A stretch of 64,000 bases of DNA from Brachycybe producta (GCA_036925085.1 JAUPFP010000004.1:4354001-4418000), one strand, 5' to 3'. Positions 46,219 to 59,493 are shown, counted from the first letter of the stretch. Notes: generated by a model not told the origin, from the letters alone. Program-made: numbers and translations.

Positions 46219-46225
46219 AAATAAA
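46219..46225 (+). terminator. Likely AMACR polyadenylation signal
   Basis: An AATAAA hexamer lies about 20 bases after the AMACR stop codon, in an AT-rich context. This is close but possible for a short 3' untranslated region. Confidence 0.5.
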
Positions 46226-48578
46226 AGTTATGATTTTCAATCATTTGAGTGGTTGTTCACTGTTCATTATTATCATTAGTCATTAAGATTCATTATATAC
46301 TGTATTTACAACCTGGAATTCATTCAGTATTCAGTTCGTTGTTTTAAGTTCTAATACCTACGAGGGTGGGTATTAGAATGGTGGTGCGTTCAGTTAGTTA
46401 CCAAGGGTTGTATTAGGGTGGGCCACCCTAATACGAACAATGGTAACTGAAAGCACCACACCATCCAATCAATACCTTGAAACAATAATACATACTAATT
46501 GTGTTCTGTACTTATTAACGTTCACAACTCCACGTAAATAAAAAAAAATGTCAAAAGAAAATCCATTTTTGTCCGCATCCATTTGTATCTTGATTTCCAT
46601 TGTATTGTAGTGGAAATAAAGATACAAATACGATGTGAAAATTGAAATCTTCCATTGCCTCCTTTCTCCAAAGTATCAAAGAACCAATAATATATATTTA
46701 AAAAAAAATCCAAATTAATTTTTTTTAAAGTCACGTACAAATTTTATAGGTCAATAAAAACGATACAAATATCAACATTGAAACAAAACAAAACAAAAAA
46801 AGGTTTAAAATCGCACAAATAAAAAGGGGTTTAAATGGACAAGAGGGGAGGGGGGAGGATGATGAGAGATAAAAAAAATTACCAAGGAGCTTATATAATA
46901 ATAGTAAAGATCTGCTCCATTAAATACACAGAGAAATAATAATAATAAAAAAATTAAAACACACACATTCAATTTTCATACATTCAACACATGAGATAAA
47001 AACTTGAGTCCCCCAAGAAAACAAAAATAAAAAGCTGTACATTATTGTACACAAAATTATACAATTAATTATGATAACCTATTATTATAATACACTAGGA
47101 TAAAAAATAAAACTAGTGAAGATTAAAAAAAAAGAGAAAATAGAAAATTATGCTCAAATTGTAGTGTGATATTAATATCCATCACCACTTGGTATACGAT
47201 TTTCTCGATCCGAGAAAATGATAAAAACTACTTTTTTTATATAATATAACATGCAATTTTCTAAAAAAGAACATTTCGCTCATTTATAATAATTATTTTT
47301 TATGATTTTTTTTCTGTAATTTTTTTTTGCATAGTAGTAGTAGTCTGAGAAGAAGAATGTCAAGAATTGTCACAGCAGTAAAAAATATGTTGAGTATTTT
47401 AAGAATTTTAAGTGATGTGTGTGTAACAAAAACAAGACAGAAAAAAAAAAGAAATAAAATAGCTACACTAAAAACAGTTCTCATAAAAAAGATAATTGTA
47501 AAAAAAAAGCGTATATATATTTATGCTTAAGATAACAATCAGTAATTGCTTGAATACACACACAAAAAAAGACAAACAAAAAAGATTCAGATAAGGAAAC
47601 AAGAGATAAAAAGATCCCTGAGTTTTTAAATACACTGTTTTATTTTTCTTAAAAATTTTAAATTTTAAAGAAAAATTGTGAATTTATTTAAGATTACACA
47701 ACACACACAAAAAAAGTCTCAGTTTCCTTATCTGAGGTATCCACAAAAAAAAAATAGATGGATGAGAGAAAAAAACAAACAACGCAAACAAACAAACAAA
47801 ACACCAATGAAAATCAAATAAATATAATTATGGGACCTGCCTAGATAATAATAATAAGCCCCCCTCCTCTCTTTCATAAGAGACACATTATCATCAACTA
47901 TATGAGAATTAAGTTTATACCTTTCATACAAACATAAAAAAGTGCAAATTAAAAAATTTGGAAGAGCCAAAAAGACAACACATACATACACACACGCATA
48001 TTTAAATTTTGATACAAAGTCAATTTTAAAAAAATGAAGACTAAATACATTGTAATGATTAAAAAACAAATGCTGCAAAATAACCATAACCTATTGCAAA
48101 TTCTTTTAAAAAAAAACTTGAATCTCAATTTTAACTTAAAAATGATAAAACAAATGATGACATTCCATCAGAAACAATCCCACACACATACAATTAAGAA
48201 ACAGATCCAAGATCAGTCATTTTTGTGGTTTTTTATCAGATTTATGAAAAACATCAATCATTTTCTGAACCCGTAATTTAAGGGAAAAACTTTTGACCAA
48301 ATAAATAATAATCCTAATGAATCTGTTTTAGAAAGAGAAAAAAAAATCCTTCCCTATCACTATTCTTACCGGTGGGCAATATTTTTCAAGTGATGGGAAG
48401 TAATTCACATTACTTTTTCAAACTTTCTAATTTGTAATTATAATGAATTAATGAGAAATGCAATTACTTTTAAATTGTTTTTCAAATTATGTTTTATTTA
48501 AACTATTCCTGATTATTGTCAAAACAGACTGATGATGTGCGCTTGAGTTTTTCTTCTGAATTTAGTAATTGTAATTAG
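46226..48578. other. AT-rich intergenic DNA after AMACR
   Basis: No gene is recognised. The stretch 46340-46490 contains an inverted pair around ACCCTAATAC/GTATTAGGGT, a likely small foldback repeat. From 46740 to 48300 the sequence is low-complexity A-rich DNA with short CA and AAT tracts. Open frames there are compositionally biased. Confidence 0.5.
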
Positions 48579-48890
48579 TAGTGCTCGGATTTGTATGCAA
48601 TATTAAGGAAATGTTTTTAAATCTGTGGCCCAAGTGCCAATTTTGAAGAAATCATCATCATCGTTAGAACAACTTCAATTATGCTTTTTCTAATCAAAAA
48701 GGTTGGTTAGAGGCTAGATGCCTGGCTGCCATCAGTTGTCAACTAAGAGTTATAGCCTCTAGCCAGTGTTTTTGATTGAAATACACTTAATCGTTGGTTG
48801 ATCTAAATGGGATTGTTACTTCATAATTGGTTCTTGGGCCACAGGATTGAAAAACATTTACTTAATATTGCATACAAATCCGAGCCCCTA
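48579..48890. mobile_element. hAT-like palindromic MITE, copy 1
   Basis: The ends TAGTGCTCGGATTTGTATGC and (reverse complement of the right end) TAGGGGCTCGGATTTGTATG are inverted repeats that continue through most of the 312 bp (TGTGGCCCAAGTGCC on both arms, and GAGGCTAGA/CTAGCCTC near the centre). The flanks GTAATTAG and TTAATTAT match at 6 of 8 positions. It is the same family as 49553-49860. Confidence 0.85.
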
Positions 48891-49552
48891 TTAATTATTA
48901 ATTTTTTCACACATGTAATTAGTAATTGTAATCAATTACGTTGAAAAGTAATTTGTCCCAACACTGATATTTTTCTTGTTAACAAGAACAGAATTGAATT
49001 TCCATATTGTTAACAAGAACATTCCCGTACAATTTAATACCATTAAATCACAATGTATTGCAATTGGTTATCGTTTATAAAAAAAATGCATTAAAAGTCA
49101 ATAAAAAAAATCAATAATTCAAAAGAATTTTTGAAATGAAACCTAATAAAAATAATTTCAACTTGTAAGAGAGAGAGAGAGAGCTAATAACCTATCATAT
49201 TTAGCTATTATTCAAAATCATTCTTAATATTAAGTTTCGAGTTTAAAAAAAAACTTTTACCTAAAGAAAATCAACCAAGAAACAAGAAGAAATCATTCGA
49301 AACTAGGTGAAGGCTAGCAGCACCATATTGCATCGGATTAAATAATGTCTAAAATATCCACAATAATAATAATATCCTTCTTCTTTTTAAAGAAATCATA
49401 ACGTTTTTCAAACAGTATCTCGCCCACATTCATAAGGCACTTTTTGGTAAAGAGGCAAAAAAATTACTAATGTCTCAAAACAACAAATAACCAAATGTTA
49501 AATAAAGAAGGAAGTAAATGCTTTTAAACTGCAAAACAGGCAAAGTAATTAA

Positions 49553-49860
49553 AAGGGCTCGGAGTTTTATGCCATATCAAGCAAATTTTTCTCAATCTGT
49601 GGCCCCAACAACCAATTGTGAAGTAACAATCTCATTGAGATCAACAAACAATTGTTATTTTTTAAATCAAAAACACTGGTTAGAGGCTAGAACTCTAGTT
49701 GACAACTAACAGCAAGACATCTAGCCTCTATCCAGCCCTTTTGATTAGAAAAAAAAAGTTTAATTGAAGTTGCTCAAATGATGATGATTACTTCAGAATT
49801 GGCACTTGGACCACAAAGTGAGAAACATTTGCTTGACATTGCATAAAAATCCGAGCCCTA
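49553..49860. mobile_element. hAT-like palindromic MITE, copy 2, with perfect 8-bp duplication
   Basis: The ends AAGGGCTCGGAGTTTTATGC and (reverse complement of the right end) TAGGGCTCGGATTTTTATGC are inverted repeats running through the whole 308 bp. GTAATTAA flanks it exactly on both sides (49545-49552, 49861-49868), the 8-bp signature of hAT insertion. It is similar over its full length to copy 1, which is 663 bp away in the same orientation. Confidence 0.92.
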
Positions 49861-49868
49861 GTAATTAA

Positions 49869-50506
49869 TTGTAGAACAAGCAAGCAATTTTAACATTGAG
49901 ACCAGAACTAAACTACAAATGAGTATAACTAAAATTCATATTATTTGCATTGTTGTTTTTTTTATGAGAAAAAAAAAGCCAAACATCTGGAAGTTTTATC
50001 ACGGTTAAGAGATTTAAGTTATAAACATCACTTACATTTAACCTTATTGCCCACACAAATTACAAATACATTGAAAAATCACACTTGTCTGGGTCAAGAG
50101 GTAACCAATTTAAATTTAAAACTGGTACCAAAAAGTCATCCTTTTAAATTAATAAATTAGAATAAATCTTGTAATTTATTAAATAAAATAAAAGGATTTG
50201 ACTTTGAATGACTTTTTGGTGCGTTTTTTTTGTTTTAATGCTATTTATTATGCTAAAGTGTTTAGAATGTTTTTCCAACACCAAAAATGGTGAACAAGAA
50301 GAATAACATAATTAATAATTGCAAACTGCGCTCAGCAATTGAAAAGTAGTAGTCAACTTTTCAGAAGCAACATTACGAGAAAATTCTAAGTTTGTTAGAA
50401 ACTAGACTAGTAGGAAATGATGATGATAAAGGTATTTTTAAATTTTTCTTGATGCTTGTTATTATTTTCAAAAATGAGCCTATTTTAATTGCAAGTCTGA
50501 TAAATG
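49869..50506. other. Intergenic DNA
   Basis: No gene is recognised. A family-A repeat fragment lies at about 50340-50460 (CTTTTCAGAAGCAACATTA...TTAGAAACTAG). An inverted pair around ACTTTTTGGT (50126-50138, 50206-50220) is also present. Confidence 0.45.
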
Positions 50507-50509
50507 TAA

Positions 50510-50730
50510 GGGCCGGCTACACACGTAACGTTTAACTGTGCAAATTTAACTGCACAAGTCTTCAGATCTATGCCGCGCCATTCATGTCAGAAATACTCCG
50601 AATTAGTGACCATAAATTGAATTAGTGACATCGCTAATTCGGAGTATTTTTCACATGAATGGCGCAGCATAGAAACGACAACTTGTGCAGTTAAAATTTG
50701 TGCATTAAAACGTTACGTGTAGCGCCGGCC
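50510..50730. mobile_element. Harbinger-like palindromic MITE with TAA duplication
   Basis: The left end GGGCCGGCTACACACGTAAC and the reverse complement of the right end GGCCGGCGCTACACGTAACG are inverted repeats. Similarity runs inward (TTTAACTGCACAAG on both arms) to a centre with TACTCCGAATTAG / CTAATTCGGAGTA. TAA flanks both sides (50507-50509, 50731-50733). It is 221 bp with no coding frame. Confidence 0.85.
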
Positions 50731-50733
50731 TAA

Positions 50734-53700
50734 CATTTGTTTGCATCCATCTTTAGTGAATAATGGACTAATTTTTTAAACTGTCATAAAATGTTTATTT
50801 TAAAAGATCTATATAATTCACTTCGACTCATTACACCTGCAATTAGCTCGAGAGCCACGTAGTAATGGCGGATTAACTCTCCATCATAAATAGTTGCCAT
50901 TTAGAAAAAAGTTTAATTATCATCAAATTGAAATCCTCCCAAGAAGTAAATAGTTTCTACAGGAAGATAATTCCATAATCTAAAAATACATTCCCAAAGA
51001 AGGACTGAAAAATATTTAAAAAAAATTAAGCATATACACCTACTCTTCTAGTTTCTAACAATTTCATTTTTCTTTTCTTAATGTTGTTTGATCTCCAGGG
51101 TTAGGACGTTCATGCACGAAAAAGGTTACTGTTTCTTAAATTGTGACATCGAATAAAAATTCAAAGATTATCCCTAAAATTGCTTTTCAAAACCAGTACA
51201 TTATATTCTGATATTCAGACAACAAGAGCCATAAATTGAGAAACGGTTACTCTTTTCAGGCATGAAAATACCGTTGAAGTCCATCCATTCATGGACGCAC
51301 AAGCAAAGGAATAATTGCCTTACACCGTTCCAAAGCCAGTTTTTTTTATTTTAATATATAATTTTTAAAATTCAAAAACGGTTTGGTTTCGTAGAAAACA
51401 GCCTCAAGTGCATACACAACAGACCTGGCCACAATTTCATACAAATGTTAATTTTTTTTAAACACGGTTCGAACTTCTCACTAACATGAAAAGTTTAGAA
51501 ACTCTGGAAAACATAAGAAGATTAATATTCCCTAAATATCTTTCTTATTTTCATTGTTATACATGATTATTAAGAGAAAGCGGAAATTTATTATATTTTC
51601 ACCATGGAAAAAACACAGGAAAAAAATAAACTTGATATTTGATCAGAACATTATTTAAAAAAATCAACATCTATGAATGCCAGGGGGTGTACTTGAGGCT
51701 ATTTTGTGCAAAATTACAGCTAGCCGTTTTCAAAATTTAGCCCTTTATCACTCGCCCCTCTTATGTATGCTACAACATGCTTACGCCAGCCACTGTATAA
51801 ATTGTTGTGTTTTTAATTGCGTTATCTTAATTGTAAACCACCTGAAATTCAAGTTCGGATTTAATATTAAAGTATAATAACTGAAAAGAAGTGTCACAAC
51901 TAGAGAAGGTAAATGTGACAACAGAGATTGGGGAAGGGGGGGGGGGGGGGTCCTTCACACAAGACAAATTACCTTTAACTTCATTTACCAGTTATGGGGA
52001 CGGGACACTTTTGTATTATTATTATATACATATATTATGTACGCAGAAAGGGTTCTACAAAAATGAACCCAAAGAATTAATCTCCTATATTTAACAACAT
52101 TAACACTTTTTTTTAAAAAATTCTTCGTTTTTAAGTATTCGTACATGAATTGTAAGCAATTCATCCCCTGCATTAAAACACGTCATTCATTTTTTTTTTT
52201 TTTTTGCATTGCAATTAAGTACATAATCGTTTTGGCAGATCCAAAAGTGTACCACATTTTTCTTGTTATTGTTGTTATCAAAAAGACAAAAGAAGTAAAA
52301 ATATTTACAAGTTAAAATTAGTTAGCTTTTGTGTGTGCCAGCTCACATTTTCAAAAAAACGTGCGAGAAAATATTCTTCTTAAAACCATTAGTTGCTCTT
52401 TTTTCTTCTTTCTTTTTAATAGCTGTTTGTGTTTTCATAAAAGTGCAATAAAGTAAAAATTTGAAAGTCTAATTTTTTTCTTTTTTGAAATGACCCCACT
52501 TTTTAATAATTGGAACAGTAAGTTTTTTTTTCTCCCGTCATTGAATTTATTTGCTGCAGATTTAATTTGTAAGTTACAAATTTACTGCAAAGTCAGTTTC
52601 ACACGAGAACGGGTCGAAAAAACAAACCGAAAAAATGTTCAAAAATGCTAGCAATTTGCAGAACAGGCTTTCGAAGCACCCACATTATTTTAATTGCTTC
52701 TGCTTCGGCGGCAACAAGTGGCGGTTTCGACTTCACTTCGAAGCCCTGTTCACGAAGATTGGTAAAGCATTCCCCCCCCCCCCCGGTAAGTTACAACTAC
52801 TTTACCAGTCTTTGCAGGAGTTACTAATGCAGATTGCACACCAACTGATCATGTCAATGTACTGGTCAGGTTATTTAAACTAGTCCCACATACACTATGA
52901 TTTTTTTTTCCAGGTTGTTTTGTTTTGTCATTAAGGCATCATGAGCCACAAATTTCTTGTTAGACCTTTCCTTTTTCGATCGCTCTGCGGCAGAGCAGCT
53001 TGTACCTTTTATTTTTTATAAAAACATATTGTGTGTATTTATTTTAACTTTCAGAAAACAAGACTCCTCTCATTTAAATAATCCAACCAGCAACCCGGAG
53101 TTGACATATAGTTTACTATTTGTAAAGTGTCCAAACTTCGTTTGAAAAAAGCTTAAAAGTTTTTGAAGTTTTGTGAAGCGTGATGTTTTCATCAAAGATT
53201 TGCATAAGTAAACTTATGCAAATGTTCGAGAAAGACATTCCACTTCACAAGTTCCCATAAAACAACAAGATTGTGTGTATTTTTTCTTGGCTAATTTAGT
53301 AAGAAAACTATTAACTTACGAATCATTTACCACCAAAAAAAAAGATTAAAACACGTTTAAAATCCACCCAGGTTTTAACAAGCCTCTCCAAATCACACCA
53401 AAATGAATTAATTTCATTGATTGGCACAGCGATGAAGAGCAAAATTAGTAGAGAAAAAAAACTAAAACAGAACTGAAAGGAAATCGGATCAGTACTAAAA
53501 AGGACACCTCTAATCTCGGCACACCAAATTAATTATGCATATTTTATGTGTCTGATCCCTTATATTTTAAAAAAAAAACCTCACAAAAAAGGGGGTACAA
53601 AATAATCTTGATTCTTGACTCCAATAAAAAGATGATCGACTCAAATCGGATTAAAAATACTGATGAAAGGATATTATTTTTTATGTATGTCTATATATAT

Positions 53701-54214
53701 GTATATTTTATATTTATATTATGTATAAAGCAACTCCTTCAGCTTCTTCCTCCTTTTCCCGTTTTATTTGTCTTTCTTCTTTGTAATTTGTGTCCTCCTC
53801 CTCCTCCTCCTGTTACCACAGATCTCTTTGCAAAAAATGATTGAAATCCAGTTCCGAATACGGATATGCCACTTTTAACAGATCGGATAATAATCACGCC
53901 AATTGCAGTTAAGTAGCACGTGTCAAACTAATAACGCGCGCTAACCAACCAAGCAACCAATGAGAAAACAAACTTGAGTAGGAGATTGCAACGAGCCCTT
54001 CTCCTCCTCCTCTTCCGACTTCCAACGGAAGCGTAATTTTTTTTTCATCCTTCCGATCTCATCAACCAGAAAGTTGTCCCCAACTTCGTGAGGGAACATT
54101 GGCCAAAGGCACGAGAGGTGGTATTGGCAATGGAAGCTTAAAGGCGGCAGCTTCCTCAGACGACGACGATGGCACGGCCGATAATGATGATGATGATGAT
54201 GGACGAAATCTTAG
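50734..54214. other. Non-coding DNA between AMACR and ARID3, including the probable ARID3 3' UTR
   Basis: No further coding exon is recognised. Poly-G (about 51936-51950) and poly-C (52772-52784) tracts are present. The part just left of 54215 (about 53870-54214) is clearly less AT-rich, includes CTCCTCCTC and GATGATGATG tracts, and is probably the proximal 3' untranslated region of the minus-strand ARID3 gene. Confidence 0.5.
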
Positions 54215-54653
54215 TCACGCTAATCTTCCTCTCGTCTGAGCAAAAAGTACGCCTTGATACATTATCCCGTTAATCTCCATACTCACCACCAGAGAACTCT
54301 CGATCTGTGATCGACCATCACCTTTTATTTAAATAAAGAGCAACGGAAAATAATTAATTTAGGATTAAAAATCTCTTTTTACGTTCTGCATCGTACTCTC
54401 TCGAAGAGCCCGCAGTTTTTACCTCGACTGGTGATCTTGATGTGTGCACTCGGCATTGCAGCATGGGCTAGAAGACGATCTTCGTCGGTTGCCAAACGTT
54501 TGCTAGGAGGTGCACCGTCATCGGTCAACTTACGAGTGGCGAGTTCTAATGGCTTCAAAGATTGTTCCATACTCCTCGGAACTTCCAGATTTAGAGCCTC
54601 TCTTTGTGACATCAAACCGTGAATTGGAGGACTCTGAAAACTATCCTCTTCAC
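54215..54653 (-). CDS. ARID3: ARID3/retained (dead ringer) transcription factor, last two exons (5' part off-window)
   Basis: The minus-strand exons are 54653..54423 and 54321..54215, joined across a 101-base intron in phase 1. Together they give about 112 C-terminal residues ending at TGA. ARID3 proteins bind AT-rich DNA through an ARID domain. They oligomerise and shuttle through the C-terminal REKLES domain, which is what is visible here. The first half (ATRKLTDDGAPPSKRLATDE, then DRLLAHAAMP...HIKITSR) matches the layout of REKLES-alpha in mammalian ARID3A/B. The second exon (SSLVVSMEINGIMYQGVLFA, then QTRGRLA and stop) is REKLES-beta. The upstream acceptor (TTTTCAG at 54660-54654) shows that more exons precede, but no ARID domain was found up to 64000, so the preceding intron probably exceeds 9.3 kb. 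The family call is firm; which paralog is not known. Confidence 0.88.
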
Positions 54654-54920
54654 CTGAAAATAAAACAAAAAATTATATTTATAAGACAAAATAGTAAAAA
54701 CATTTTTAAAAAACGTGAAATTTTGTTAATATGCTTTTAAAATATGATTTTTTTCATGTTTGCCAAACTTCAGTGAAAAATTTCAAATGTTGAAATGAAA
54801 TTTCATTTCACAATTCGCTCTTCCTACATTTAATTTTCCGCTTAAGAGACTATTTCGTGAACAGGTGATTTTTTAAAACTCTAGTTAATCAATCTGCATT
54901 TCAGGAGTAAGAATAACTAG

Positions 54921-55130
54921 AAATTGAAAGTATGTTAGAAACTAGAAGAGTGACTGAATCACTTCATAATATTTTCATGTTGATATCTTTCAAAATAAAC
55001 TTTTATACACAAAACTTCTGAGGGGGAAAAAAAGTTAGACCATGTTCAAACTGACATAAAAAGTTTATTTTAAAATATACGAACATGAAAATAACCTTTC
55101 TAATTTTTAAAACACTTTAAAAGTTTCTCT
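54921..55130. repeat. Foldback copy of dispersed repeat family A
   Basis: The left arm (54921-55006: TTAGAAACTAGAAGAGTGAC ... CAAAATAAACTTTTAT) and right arm (55053-55130: CATAAAAAGTTTATTTTAAA ... AACACTTTAAAAG) are inverted copies; the right arm lacks an internal block of about 16 bases. This is the clearest copy of a family also seen near 440-650, 1910-1995, 17160-17510, 23100-23220, 41860-42440 and 50340-50460. Confidence 0.7.
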
Positions 55131-57259
55131 CCTAAAAATAGAAGAGTTCAAGGGGCGTTTGGATCTTAAAACCACCATAATTAAGTAATGACTATGTTAG
55201 TTATAAAAGATTATTTTAATAAAAATAAATCTGATTTAAATCAATTTTTTTGTTTATTAAGAAATGATTAAAAATGAGTTTTCTTAACATTTCGAAGAGA
55301 TCATCCTCCGACACATACACACACACAAGCACAATTAAAATCATTGTCTGTTGTGTCCAATCAAAATGCAACATAAAACATTATTCATCTAACCAGAAGG
55401 AATTTATTAACAACCATTAATCAATCATCCAATCAATAAACAGAAAGAAAAAAGCTCTTCTTGTTTTCATCTTTATATAAAAAGATTAACAACACACATA
55501 AAAGAATAAGAAGAGACTTCATTAGTTATTCCAAGATTACATGAAGAGAGAGAGAGAGCGGGATGTGTGTGTTTGCAGCAGAGATTAATTGGTCTTAAGG
55601 CAGACACAAACACCGAAAACAAGTTTCCTTTTATTAAGCCAAGGTCCCCACATGCAGAAAAAAAAAACATCAACTCAAAATGCGACTGAAAATACAATTT
55701 ATCAAATCTGAATAAATTCTATTCTATTTAACAGAAATTAAATTCGACATATTCTTCCACGCAGAATTCCATGTCATCAGCCAATAAGAAAGCATTTAAC
55801 AGAAACGCCATATATTTTTCAGTGAAATATTTATCTTCATAGAAATATTCTAATTTTCTATTTCTGTTTTCTGGTGGTTTTTCTACACTATGCCAGGTGG
55901 CTTTACAGGCTGTTTTTAACTGGCAAAGCTAGATGTCACAGATAGTGAGCTGACTTTAAAAACGTTTTTCTTCGATCATTCTATGTTAAATAAATAACGT
56001 CTGTGTACGTGACACGTCTAGCACGTCCACACTTGCAAAGCCAGTTTTGACATTCCTTTGCAGTTTTTACCAATAAGTGATAGAAAAAAAAAACATTTTG
56101 GCCGGGTTTGTGGCTTTTTTCTTTCTGCCATCTGGCAAAACCAAAGCAAGAGCCACTGTCAGTTGGCTAAGTCAGCTTAGTGTGGCCGCAGCATAATGTC
56201 ATTATGTGAGAACCGTTGAATGTGAACGAAAGCAGAAATCTAAGAGAAACTTCTAATTTCTGTCTTCTGCTTTTTTCACGCATGTGGCATCCAGGCCTCA
56301 GCTACAAAAAGATTCGAAAGCTTCACCTCTATATATTTATAAATTTATTATATCTACATAAAACGTTTTTTTTTTAAATAAAAATGACTATCATTAAATG
56401 TGGCATACACACGACGTATACTTTAAAAATATTAATCAGTTCAGATAAAAAAAGCGGGGTCTCGAAACAAATTGTGGCACCACCAAACTACAACCACCAA
56501 CCACCACCTTGTTTGTCTGTCGGCAACCATTTCTTGAGGAAGATTCAAGTAGAATCATAAAAGACGCCCACGTTTTAATAATAATCATAATAATATCTAA
56601 CTAGAGAGAGGGAGAGAGCCTTTTATAATGAGTCAATACTTTATTGTGTGACAAATGTGAAGCTTGTGTGAGCTGCCAGACCACCCAGGTAAGCTCATTA
56701 GTCGCATTTGTAGGTGCGAGCATCTAAAAAGAAATTCGTTTCGATGGTGCTTGATGAGTGTTTAGGCAAGAACAGAGAGCTCAAAGATGCCTTTTTTTAA
56801 GTATGCAACCAAAAAAAAATACCACTTCTTTACTTTCAGGTGCAACTGTGATTTCAATAGCAGATGCATCAACAATAAAACGGAAAGATCATTTCTCGAA
56901 GAGATTTTTTTCTTCCCATTTTTGCATAATTACAGTCAAAGTGAAAAAACAAATTCGCCTATTCCGCACAATTACTAGACAATGTGCAAAAAAGCAACCG
57001 ATTCGATAGTAAATCTGCACCATGGTAATAGCATTTGAGTGAATTCGCACTGTGTCTAAATCAACAAGCCACACTCTATATAATATCATTAATTTTTTTA
57101 TAGAAAGTGGTTTATTGACAGGGTTGGCATAATTTTGTCCACCCGTGGTTTAAACATGTCCTGGGTTTCATTAGTTTAACCCATTTTAGGTGTTTAACCC
57201 ATTTTAGGTGTTTAACCGGGTTTTAATGGTTAAGGTTGGCAACAACATTGCCTAAAGCA

Positions 57260-57580
57260 ATATTTTAAAGCAAGATTCACTGCAAAGTGTCCTTGAATTA
57301 ATTGCAATTGCCAACGTGATAATGCTCTTGCAAGACTTAAAAGTGGTTTCTTGCACACCGTGACGATCTCTCTGGCTACTTAACTTGCAAGATTTAGTGC
57401 AAGAAATAAATCTAACATTGCTACTAATCTTGCCCAAATGCTTGTAAAAAAATCCGAATGAAAGCGTTTTTCTATAAGCCAGTGTTAAAAAAACCCACTG
57501 CAAGTCTTGCAAAAGTATTATCACATTGGCAATTGCAATTAAATCAAAGACACAATGCAGTGAACCTTGCTTTAAACAAA
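57260..57580. repeat. Inverted repeat of the CAAGA/GATC family
   Basis: The arms 57264-57343 and 57498-57576 are inverted copies of about 80 bp (TTTAAAGCAAG, TTCACTGCA, TTAATTGCAATTGCCAA, TGATAAT and TTGCAAGACTT in order). A further partial unit follows to about 57660. Related sequence is at 2050-2250, 26880-27200 and 58645-58860. Confidence 0.8.
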
Positions 57581-58644
57581 TAGATGCATTTGCCAATGTG
57601 ATCGCCACTTTACAGAAAACGCTGATCTTTTTTTGCAAGAAACTGTGCAAGATTCACAACAATGTATTTTTCCCTTGTTTCTTGCATTAAACAGTAACAG
57701 AAGTCAGTACTAGTGATTCTGCACTTTGTCTAGCGAATCTGTGAAATGACACTTTCCCCACTTTGAGCGGTATAAGTTGATATAACACATACAAAGTTAT
57801 ATGATGATGTATAATAAATTCTTTTCAGGTGAGAGTTAAAGAGAAGATAAAAATTGAAAGAAGGTGTTTGCACTGCTCTTGTTGTTTCATCAAATACCAG
57901 CTAATTTTGCACGTCTTTATCTGTTTTCATAAGTCATTTTTCAATGGAATGCCAAATGGGCGGAGATCGAATAACATCAAAAAATCTTTTTCGCACAATT
58001 ATACAGACATTCATAAAGTTCTTCTTCGTCTTCTCTCTTAGCTCGAAGATTTTTTTTTTTGCTTTTTTATTTCATTTTCTTTTGTTCATCTTTTTTTTTT
58101 CTTCTTCAGCTTTTTTTTTCCTTTTGACTGCTAAGAAAAAATACAAACAAAATATGAGTTTGATGCATGACTGACCTTCTAAAACTAAAATGGGATAAAA
58201 TGTTAACGAATGCACTTGGCATACCTGTAAATAAATAAAGCACTAAACCAGTATAACGGTTTGCATGCATGCGTGTTTAATCATGGCTGAAACCGACCTG
58301 CTACGTCGAGGAAAATAATTCTTTTTATCCAAAAAAAAATTGGGGAAAGTCAAGGAATTTCTATCATAAAAGGATAAAATATTAAAATTTGTAATGCAAC
58401 TGGCATAAGTGACATCAAATGCATAAGAAATTTGAAGCTCATTAGCAATTTTCATATGATTAGTGACCGGAAGTCAGAGAAAAACTTAAGTTTGCATGGA
58501 GAATTTTGTTATAGACAGATGATAAAAGTTTATTTTGACAATGCCATTTTTATGCTACTTTTGGACAAAATAGTCCTCTTCTGTCACGGATCCACTGAGC
58601 TGCTTGCAGAGTATAATCTTGCAATATTGACAAATGTTTCAACT

Positions 58645-58860
58645 TAAGCTGCGATCACACGAGCTATTTTTCTCGCAAGACTCCGTGCAAGATCACAAAG
58701 ATCAGCTTTTTCTGTAAGTCGGTTTGCAAGAAACCACTTCTTGCAGGTCTTGTAATAGTATAATCAAATTGGTAATTGCAATTAATTCAAGAACACATTG
58801 CAATGAGTCTTTGTTTAAAAAAATTGACAATGTGATCGCCGTTTTACATAGAAGAACGGA
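58645..58860. repeat. CAAGA/GATC family copy
   Basis: It runs from GCTGCGATCACACGAGC to AATGTGATCGCCG. The ends are short inverted repeats around GCGATCAC/GTGATCGC, and the interior blocks CAAGAAACCACTTCTTGCA and GGTAATTGCAATTAATTCAA are shared with 57260-57660. It is probably a MITE. Confidence 0.65.
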
Positions 58861-59493
58861 GCAACAACAAACTGTTGCTCTAAAATTGTTCGAAAGTTAA
58901 ATCGTGTGTCATCACCTTTACAATAAAGTTTGTAAGAAACCTAATTTGTGGCGTTGTGAGCAAAATTTGAACAAAAAAAAGTTGCTCAATCTCATCTTTT
59001 GATAGTACAAAGAGACACAAGACTTATCAAAAGTTAATCAAAATATGAATATAAAAGTTTATATATTTAATTAGGATCCAGTGAGAACTTATAGGAAAAA
59101 AAAATAAAATTTTTGACAGGTTGTCAAGAGTCTCTCTCTCCTCCACCACCACCACCATCATCATCATCATATCCCCACATCCCATCTCAGACCTCTGTCT
59201 CTCCCTATTCACCACTACTAATTTAATTGACAGCCAAAAAGAGCAGAAATAATTGCAACTATTCTACATTGAAATACACCTGTATATATTATAGGTACAT
59301 ATAGATTGAAGAAAAAAAATGACTACTTAGCTGAGCAAATAAAAATTGTAAAACCTTATGCATACATTGGTTAATAGACAAATTTGTAATGTGTGAGATG
59401 GAAGATTGAAAAAGAAGAAAAAAAAATCATACCAACTATATTTTCAACAAAAGAATAATAAAAAATCACTTTTCATCTTCAAAGTTATCATCA

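Noticed and set aside
48034-48276. Lys/Gln-rich 80-codon frame
   Set aside because: A-rich low-complexity DNA; no initiation context, splice signals or family match.
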